From Leucocoprinus leucothites (taxonomy: Eukaryota > Basidiomycota > Agaricomycetes > Agaricales > Agaricaceae): a stretch of DNA of 64,000 nt. Made by a program: the position numbers and the translations under genes. Where the stretch lies: contig JAACJO010000050.1 of assembly GCA_013368445.1 (NCBI GenBank), forward strand, positions 44,564-108,563, written 5' to 3'. The notes below the pieces were generated by a model. That model saw nothing but the letters and a program-made list of their open reading frames with translations, was not told the DNA's origin and ran no database searches. Shown here piece by piece: positions 56,119 through 64,000 of this stretch; position 1 is the stretch's first letter; every line of letters starts with the position of its first letter.

Positions 56119-57326
56119 ATGCAACACCTCATTCCAAACACCACCCTAGAGCCTTACACCTACCAATCCAACACACCTCTCACACCTCTTTGCAAATCAG
56201 ATATCACATCTAACTCTGGTCATTTATCTCCATGCCCTCCAACATATACCTCACCTGGAACAGGAATGAGCTATGTCTCTACCCCTCCAGTCATAACCAT
56301 TACAGTCGCACAGTCCTCTTCCTCAATTGTGGAAGATTTCCCACTAGAAGAAACCTACACTGACCCCACTTGAGCCATTCATACCTTCCAACTTTACAAT
56401 GCCCCCTTTGCTGAAGCTAGGGCCACTTTCCGCAAAAATTCACTCAACACTGTCCAGTTCAACTTATCAGGGAGGACTGGACTACTCTCCTATTTCTTAA
56501 ACACATGTTGCTCCACCACTTGTATTCCTTCAAATGTCACATTGATTCACTTTGCTGAACTGTCAAATTGCCTATCATCAGGAAGATCATGGCAGTGGCT
56601 GAAAAAGCCCTTCATGCTTTCCCAAAGGCTCCAGATCCAAGTGAGCCTAGTGAGACTCAACAAGGATCTGAACTCCCTGACCTCCAGTACCTGGATGGAC
56701 CTAATGATAGAACCAATGGAGTTCCCTCTGAACTTCCTGATGTGGCTCAACCTGACACCCCTCAGAGAAAGGAACAGACTGGATCATCTAATAATGGATT
56801 ATGATTGCCACAAACAGAATCCAACCCAGTTTCCATCCCCAAAGTTCCTGCACTGAGAGACTACTGCTCAATCTGTAGGGTCAATGGTCATTTTGTGGAC
56901 CAATGTAAACACTACACCTGTAACAACTGCCAATCCTCAGCCCCTGGACACCTCAGACATCACTGTTTCCTCAACAAACACTGAGCCTGTACCACTCAAG
57001 AGTTCACACAGGTCCTCCAATGATGAGCCATTGCAAAGTTCCCACAACTACACCTCTTCCCACTCACCACATTTATCAAGGTGTCTCTGATCAAGAATGA
57101 TGACGGTTCAAACCTATCCTTACCCACAAATATCCATCCCAAGTATTTAGACCCAGAGACCTCCCCTTACCTTCTTCCCAAACCACTCCAACTCAAGAAG
57201 TCTGTCTGCTCCAACCCATTCAATGTCACTGACAAAGGCAAAATGAAGTTGTCCTCTGCATGGGACTTGACTCAACAGATGCAAGTAGAACACAAGTTCT
57301 ACTGCAGTGTTCTCCAGCTTGCCTGA
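56119..57326 (+). pseudogene. Third ORF of element I with two zinc knuckles
   Basis: Downstream of the chromodomain. A Thr/Pro/Ser-rich N-terminal part (56119-56373) and a Pro/Glu-rich middle (KAPDPSEPSETQQGSELPDL) lead to two Cys-His boxes: CSICRVNGHFVDQC (56865-56906, CX2CX4HX4C) and CNNCQSSAPGHLRHHC (56919-56966, CX2CX6HX4C). A polar C-terminal stretch ends at 57326. The knuckle part is in frame 3 with TGA at 56802. Zinc knuckles bind RNA or single-stranded DNA, so a second nucleocapsid-like protein is possible (inference). Confidence 0.6.
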
Positions 57327-57335
57327 CTCCTGACA

Positions 57336-57999
57336 TGTTATGTATATTGATTATATCTAGCATTTGTTCCATCTACAATATGAAGTCGATATTAGCCTTA
57401 CTTAAGTAATATTGCAATTATGTTTTCATCTTATTTGTTCTTCTATTTTCTAGTTTGTTTTGACTCATCTACTTTGTCTCATTATGACTCGTTATGACTC
57501 ATTTGGTTTTGTTTATATTTTGTTGACATGTGATTGTTAAATATAGCTGTGCTATATTTGGACTTACCTTGTGATCAATCAGATGATCAAAGAAGAACTT
57601 CTTTAGAAGAACTTCTAAAGCTTCTTTGACAGATCACATCTTATGTAGTTTAATTAGTATTAAGGAAGCTGTATGCTTCTCTGCTTTCATTAGAAGCCCT
57701 TAGCCCTAGTTAATAATAGATACAGACTTGTATTGTATATAAGTCATCGACATCTACCAACGAGAAACATCATTTCTACTTGGTTAGGTGGAGACTCAAT
57801 ATGAGCCTTTATCTATACAAAGTTGAATTGAACTTAAGCTCTAAGATCTCAATTACTGAAGTCTTTACTATTATAATCACCATATTATAACTCTGACTTA
57901 GTGAACAACTTTGTTGCTTACCAAGAAGGAGTCCCCTTTGATAAGATCAATCTGATACTTATCATGCCAGCTTAGGACCGGGCCGGCATCACTATAACA
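57336..57999 (-). repeat. Isolated LTR of the F family, inverted relative to 30574
   Basis: 664 bp from TGTTATGTATATTG to CACTATAACA. It is the reverse complement, with substitutions, of 30574-31213. Neither a flanking duplication (TGACA against TTAAG) nor an adjacent purine tract is visible, so it may be a solo LTR with decayed flanks or an end of a rearranged copy. Confidence 0.7.
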
Positions 58000-58566
58000 T
58001 TAAGTAGAAATGATCCTTCTCTGTTAGCACAGAGCTGTTACTTTGCCCAGTAACCCAACAATGTTGCAAACACTTTCAATTTGGGTTATTGCAGTTATCA
58101 CACAAGCTGTCCCAAAACTATTGTGCATAACAATGAAGAGAGGGTCGACACACATTGCCAACTAGTGGAATAGTTGAGGATCACTCTTATTGATCTGAGT
58201 GAATACCCATGCTCTTAAAACATTTGGAGGCTAGTGAGAGCTAAGGTCATTGTACCTGAATCTCAAATAAGATACCAGACCCGAGGGTAGATACTCAGAA
58301 GGGAGAAATTTGCCAGAAAATTTGGCATATCTCTAAAGAATACTAGACCTGAGGGTAAATACTCGGAAGATAGTTTATCTGTTGAAAGTCTTAAGAGACT
58401 ATAAATACACAGTCCTAGTGACTATAAATGTGAGTCCATAGCAACTATAAACTAATTTTCCAATCACAGCAGAATCAAACTGCAAGTGTGATAATTGTCT
58501 TAAGGACAATTTACCATTTAAAACCATACCAGGTGTCTCTATAGGTACCCATAAACATAGTCCACA
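58000..58566 (+). other. Leader or LTR region of element H
   Basis: Non-coding. It contains a 68-bp-offset direct repeat (CCAGACCCGAGGGTAGATAC at about 58275 and a variant at 58343) and three ACTATAAA words at 58390-58450. It is expected to hold H's 5' LTR, but without the other LTR the borders cannot be fixed. Confidence 0.4.
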
Positions 58567-60636
58567 ATGGACCCAGCAGAGTTTGCAAGACAGGTCAAAA
58601 TCTTCACAAGAAGGGAATTTCCAGAAGAATCCTATAGTACCTACTACAGTGAAACCCGAAGAACAAGATTCTACAGAAGTAAAGGATCAGGAAGATTCTA
58701 TTACATCAAAGAACATGAAGGGAAAGTTGCCTACATCCCAATCAAGAAAGAACAGGAAGGGATCCTTGAAGCTGAATTTGCTGCATTTGGTCACAAGCAA
58801 CTTCACAGAACTGTCAAACAGCAAATCAAAAGAGGAGCTGGTATTGAAGAACTTCGAGACATTACCCCACAACAGTACACTGAAGAAGCAAGAAGACAGC
58901 AAACTCCATTTCCAGAAACCCCTGCAGAATCTAGCAGGACCATCAAACCAGAACCAGCTCTTGACAGCATCCCAAGAACTGGAGAAACCTCTCAAGAAAA
59001 TAATTCAGAGCCTAGAGCTGACACTCCAAGCTCAGAAGAATCTGAAGCTGACAAAGACAACAAAGAAGAAGAAGATGAAGAAGGAACAGATAGTGGAAAT
59101 AGAAGCCAACAGGAATCTGAAGGAAATCAAACAGAAGAGGAAGCAGAAGCACTCACAAGGGCAATCGATAATCTCAAACTCAAATCCCCAGAGAAGCCCA
59201 GAGTTGATAGACCCCCTTCTTACTCCTCGAGCCCAGCCTTTGGACATAGCCCAAGGTTCCTCAGTCCCATTACGAACCCTATCCCCTTTAGCTTTACCAA
59301 TTCCCCCACCGGTATTGCCAGTACCAGTACCCTACCAACAACCAATCCCAACATTACTACAGCCAGTACCACCATCACTGTACCCACTAACACCCAAACA
59401 AAAGGGAAAGCAAAGGCAGCTGTCACCAACACAGGAGGTTCTTCAAATTGAAGAAGCCCTACACTGCCACCACCAAGTCCCAGAGGTAATCTGCCTGGAG
59501 GACCAGGAGGACTAGGAGGACTAGGAGGAGGACCACCAAATCCTAATCCAAACCCCCCACCAAACCCAAACATGGCACAACCTCAGCCAGGATTCCAGCT
59601 TAAATACCCAAAGCCCAACAGGTTTGATGGCAACCCAAGCTATTACAGACTATGGATGGCTGAAGTCGAACTCTACTTCGACTTATATGGTGTCACAGAT
59701 GATCAAGCAAGAATCAACTACACCCTTGGATTACTCGATGGAGCTGCCAAGTTATGGCAACAGGATTACAGACTTAGTCAAGCAGCTGCAGCTACCCAAG
59801 CAGGACATGTCCCACACACCTTTGACCAGTTCAAGAATGCACTCGAACAGTCATTTGCTCCAACACAACAGAGCTTTGAGGCTGAAAGAGAGCTCCATTA
59901 TTACAGACAACAAAACAAATACATCAAAGAATACATCACCAATTTTTCCGTCCTCACCTCATGTGCAGGACTTACTGACAGCACTTCTCTCTGATCCTAC
60001 TTTGCCAAAGGACTTGACAATGATGTCAGATTTGAAGCAATCTGATCTGACCCCCAAACCCTCGATGAGTGGAAAACTGCCGCAAGACAGGCATACAAAG
60101 TTGTCCAAGAGCAAAGGAGATACTGCATTGGAAATTCTAATCCAGGACCTTCAAACAGATCAAGAAAGACCAAAAAGAATAATAGATCACACGGACCTCA
60201 ACCATGATATAATAACATCTATAATCAACCCCTACCTAGACCCAGACAATCTGAGTGGGACATGGATATTGACAGAATATCAAGAGGCATATACCGACTA
60301 TCAATTGAAGATGATCGGGAAGCAGACAACGGAGGTATATATGAACTTGGTCCAGAGGATGATGATAATCCTGAAGAAGAGGAGAGTGAAGGAGAGGACA
60401 TCAACCAAACGTACAATGAAGGACCAAGCAACACAGACAGAGGTGTCTATAGTTCACTATACTCCCACATCATCAATAACATTCTCACCAATGAGCAGAG
60501 AATTGCACTCAAGAGAGGAGAATGCTTCTTCTGCCACAGGAAAGGACATTTTGCTAAATCTTGTCTGGCAAGGAAGGGTTGGTTTAAGTCGAGAGGAAAG
60601 ACAAACATGGGATCGAAGCAGATGCAGAAGTCCTAG
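58567..60636 (+). pseudogene. gag: gag of element H
   Basis: Starts MDPAEFARQVKIFTRREF and is open for 294 codons: a basic N-terminal region, an acidic middle (EEEDEEGTDSGNRS), then a Ser/Thr/Pro stretch. TGA at 59449 stands where Arg is likely (SN-stop-RSP). The same frame continues through a Gly/Pro/Asn linker to MAQPQPGFQLKYPKPNRF and the capsid region (YYRLWMAEVELYFDLYGVTD, LLDGAAKLWQQDY, YYRQQNKYIKEYITNFSVL). The zinc knuckle CFFCHRKGHFAKSC is at about 60525-60566. Further stops are few and mostly TGA. Confidence 0.87.
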
Positions 60637-60764
60637 TCCAAACCAAAACAAGGGAATCATAGACCTTTCAAACCCAAAAGGAAAGATCCAGACACCATGG
60701 TTTACAAAATAGATCAACCTAGCAATGAAGATGATCCATTTCAAGAATACTCAAATGAAATTTT

Positions 60765-63700
60765 TTGAGTACTCATGAAGATCAGATAGACATCATTGAT
60801 CTTCAATCAAACAAAGGATTAACAGTACATGTACCAATATTGCTCCATACAACCAGAGCAAAACACAACCTACAAGCACTACTCGACTCAGGAGCTAGTG
60901 GAGAATTTATGGACCCACAACTAGTCAATACCTACAACTTGCCAAAATTCAAAATGAAGAAGGCAATCAAAATCCGTAACACTGATGGAACACAAAATCT
61001 ATCAGGAAGTTGTACTCACTATACAAAATTAAAAATAGAAGTGAACAACAAGATTATGATGATCTCTCCAAGAATAGTCAAACTTGGATCAAACCAACTA
61101 TTCTTAGGAATCACATGGTTAAAGAGATTCAACCCTGATGTTGATTGGCAGAAACTGTCATTATGTTGGTGAGATGAAAACTCTCACACAATCAAATTAA
61201 CCAAAGCAAAAACTGATTCCATCAATCAGTTGTATTATGAAATCAATGTGAAATACAACACATCACAGCAACTTCATAATTCAGCTACTAAACCAAAATG
61301 GGAATCAAACCCTGTGAAAGCCATACCAAAGAAATTTCATCAGTTTCTCAAAGTCTTCAACAAAGACGAATCTGAGAAATTACCATCTAGATGTCCTTGG
61401 GATCATAAAATCAAGACTATACCCGAATTTGAACCCAAACGCATGCCAGTTTATCACCTGACACCCCAGGAAAGAACTGAACTTGACAAGTTTATTTCTG
61501 AAAACCTATGGAAGGGATATATTTGGAAATCCAAATCACCTATGGCCTCTTCTTTCTTCTGTGTAGAAAAGAAAGGAGGAGACTTACACCCATGTCAAGA
61601 CTATCAATTCCTTAACAAGAATACGATAAAGAATGCTCACCCAATACCAAGCATATCACGAATCATGGATAAACTCAAAGGATCTAATTGGTTTACCAAA
61701 TTAGATGTCTGACTAGGATACAATAATGTCCGAATCCATGAAGGACATGAATGGAAAGCGGCATTCTGCACCTCTAATGAGTTATATGAACCCACAGTCA
61801 TGTTCTTTGGAATGACAAATTCCCCTGCTACTTTCCAATCCATGATGGATTACATATTCAAAGACCTTACTGAGAAAGGCAGAGTTATTATCTACATGGA
61901 TGACATCCTTATCCATGCAAAAACAAAAGAACAACTAGAAAGACTTACTAAACAAGTCTTGAAGATTCTACAACAGAATGAGTTGTATTTAAAGACTGAG
62001 AAATGCGAATTCGAGAAGCAACATCTAGAGTATCTCGGAGTTATCATAACTCCTGACTCTATTGAGATGGACCCAATCAAACTAAAGGGAATACAGGATT
62101 GGCCTGTACCCAAGTCTGTCCGAAATATCAGACAGTTTATTGGTTTCTGCAACTTCTTTCGCAAATTCATCCACAACTTCTCAGCTATCACACAACCACT
62201 TAATGCATTACTTCACAAAAACAACGAAATTTGAATGGAACCCAGAAGCACAGAAAAGCTTTGAGAAGCTAAAGGAACAATTCCTTAAGCAACCTATACT
62301 ACAAATAGTTGACGAATCAAAACCATTCAAAATTGAATGTGATGCTTCCACATTTGCTACTGGTGCAGTATTACTCCAAAGAGATTCAAATGGAGATAAG
62401 CACCCTGTGGCTTATTATTCACAAACCCTAACCCTACAGAATGAAAACTATCATGTGTCCAACCAAGAATTCCTTGCTATTATTAGAGCACTAAAGGAAT
62501 GGCAACACTACCTTGAAGGATCAGCACACCCATCATCATATGGTCTGATCATGAGAATCTCACCAGATGGCGAGAACCACAACAATTAAGTCAAAGACAA
62601 GCCAGATGGATGCTATACATGACATGCTTCCATTACTCCATAAAACACTTGGCTGGAAACAAAAATACTCTTGCTGACACATTGAGTAGAAGACCAGACC
62701 TAGTTCCAGAAGGAAAGGATAACAAAGATCTCATTGTGATACCATCAGAAAAAGCTCATTAACTTCCTTTCTGAGGAAATTAAAGAAGAAATTAAAAATA
62801 AACAAGAGAAGATCGCCCCATCTGAAAGATTTACAGAAGATGATGGCATTTATAAATATCAGGGAAGACATGTGATACCTGAAGATGCTGAACTAAAAAG
62901 AAGACTTCTACAACATGTACATGATCACGAGACATCAGGATACCCAGGAATAGCTGAAATATTCCGTAAACTATCTAAATTAGTTTACTGGCCTGGAATG
63001 AATACATACGTTCAGAACTACATGAAAGGATGCCCTATTTGTCAACAGTACAAAATCAACCATCATCCAGTCAAACCACCAATGCAACCAATTAAAGGCC
63101 CTTCTTCCACAAGGCCCTTTTCCCAAATATCTATGGATCTTATCACAGATCTACCACCTAATGATGGATATGATTGTATATTGTCCATAGTGGACCATGG
63201 ACTTACGAAAGGGATAATCCTAACTCCAACAAAGAAGACAGTAAATGCCAATGGGATTGCTGAAATTCTTATTGACAAAGTATTTTCAAAATACGGAACA
63301 CCCAACAAAATCATCTCAGATCAAGATCCACAATTTGCTGCTAAATCAATGCAAAAATGATACGAAAAACTCAATATTACACCAGCCTGTCTACAGCATA
63401 TCATCCACAGACAGATGGTACTACTGAAAGGTACAACCAAGAAATTGAGTTTTACTTAGCAGTTTACACATCACAAAATCCAACCATATGGAAACAAGCA
63501 CTTCCAATAATTGAATTCATACACAATACGAAGCCCCATTCTAGAAGAAAACACTCACCATATGAATTAATATTGGGATATAACCCACAAGCGTTCATCT
63601 CAGATAAAGAGACAGACACACCTTCTATCAATGAGAAGTCCTTATTCTTAGAACAAGTTCGAGAAGCAGCTCTAGAGGCACATGAAAGAACATGTCTCAT

Positions 63701-64000
63701 GATGGCTTAATGAAAGAACCAACCATGGACGCCATTCAAAGTAGGAGACTGAGTTTGGTTAGATAACCAAATCTCCCTTTGCCCTATGCTTCTAAGAAGC
63801 TCAACCAAGAAGAGAAGGTCCATTCACTATTATTAGAAAGACCTCTCCAGTCACTACGAACTCAGACTACCACCAAAGTGGAAGATTCACAACAAATTCC
63901 ATGCTTCACTTCTCATGCCAGTAACTGAGAACGACATTTATGGGAAACACAACCTAAACCACCACCTATTCTTGTTCAGGAGAAGAACAATATTGAAGCC
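60765..64000 (+). pseudogene. pol: pol of element H: protease, RT, RNase H, integrase (runs off the window)
   Basis: Frame 3, i.e. -1 relative to gag. Protease LQALLDSGASGEFMDPQLV near 60885. RT: HLTPQERTELDKFISENLWK, SSFFCVEKKGGDLHPCQDYQ, MFFGMTNSPATFQSMM and IIYMDDILIHAKTKEQL, with YMDD intact. RNase H: FKIECDASTFATGAVLLQRD, with frame changes near 62225 and 62530. Integrase: HVHDHETSGYPG, KGCPICQQYK, SMDLITDLPP, ISDQDPQF, TDGTTERYNQ; zinc ligands and acidic triad all present. Stops include TGA at 61170 and 61710 (LDV-stop-LGYNN). The best-preserved element here, but still interrupted. Confidence 0.88.

Noticed and set aside
58583..59515. A 310-codon frame overlapping gag of element H in another phase (dual coding)
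   Set aside because: The stretch is A-rich and poor in T, so alternative frames stay open by composition. Its peptide is Lys/Gln/Pro-rich without domain character, while the frame-1 product is continuous with the capsid and zinc knuckle.
9339..61712. Recoding of TGA as a sense codon (for example Arg) to explain the many in-frame TGAs
   Set aside because: The host PDK and membrane/ankyrin exons use CGA for Arg and contain no internal TGA, and other lesions (TAA, frameshifts, catalytic losses) accompany the TGAs. CpG deamination explains them better.
1..64000. CRISPR arrays, bacterial operons, rRNA genes
   Set aside because: Nothing resembling them; regular short repeats here are ankyrin modules, LTRs or low-complexity DNA in a eukaryotic, intron-bearing context.

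Overview
The window is a transposon-dense, probably pericentromeric or subtelomeric segment of a filamentous basidiomycete nuclear genome, most likely Agaricomycetes. The host genes have many short introns of 41-78 nt with GT..AG ends. The mobile elements are types common in mushroom-forming fungi: several lineages of Ty3/gypsy chromoviruses, a KDZ transposase relic and Tc1/mariner elements. One host gene pairs a multi-pass membrane domain with ankyrin repeats. No species is claimed.

Layout. 1-4733: the 3' end of a Ty3 element (B) with a long LTR split by a 1593-bp Tc1/mariner element, then unassigned DNA. 4734-15574: Ty3 element A, complete between 233-bp LTRs with a perfect AAAAT target duplication, but full of stops and carrying a nested solo LTR of the B family at 9447-10786. 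15575-24879: the only host-gene island. It holds a seven-exon mitochondrial-type pyruvate dehydrogenase kinase gene (minus strand, damaged 3' end), two unrecognised exon-like segments, and a membrane/ankyrin gene whose ankyrin exon is split by a second 1593-bp mariner copy. 24880-37500: relics, namely a DDE transposase fragment, an LTR plus antisense-type ORF of the D family (C1), Ty3 element F (LTR, gag, protease) and a KDZ transposase tail. 37640-50064: minus-strand Ty3 element E, a relative of A, with its gag split by the 8.2-kb marY1-like chromovirus D (40175-48374). 50065-52110: 3' remnant of element J. 52111-57335: element I. 57336-57999: an isolated LTR. 58000-64000: element H, related to I and the least decayed, running off the window.

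Three things stand out. First, the ankyrin gene is built from a 150-bp tandem unit that is exactly one 99-nt ankyrin exon (33 residues) plus one 51-nt phase-1 intron, so repeat number can change by copying exon-intron modules. Second, element D carries an apparently intron-bearing coiled-coil/Cys-cluster ORF antisense to its own gag-pol; the same ORF sits next to a second LTR copy (C1). Third, C-to-T change at CpG pervades the repeats. It produces CGA-to-TGA stops and CpG-to-CpA loss of catalytic Asp codons, has swept the ankyrin array, and appears to have reached the 3' exon of the neighbouring PDK gene, where it removes the N-box Glu and two G-box Gly residues.

All calls come from reading the sequence and from remembered family motifs; no database search was run.
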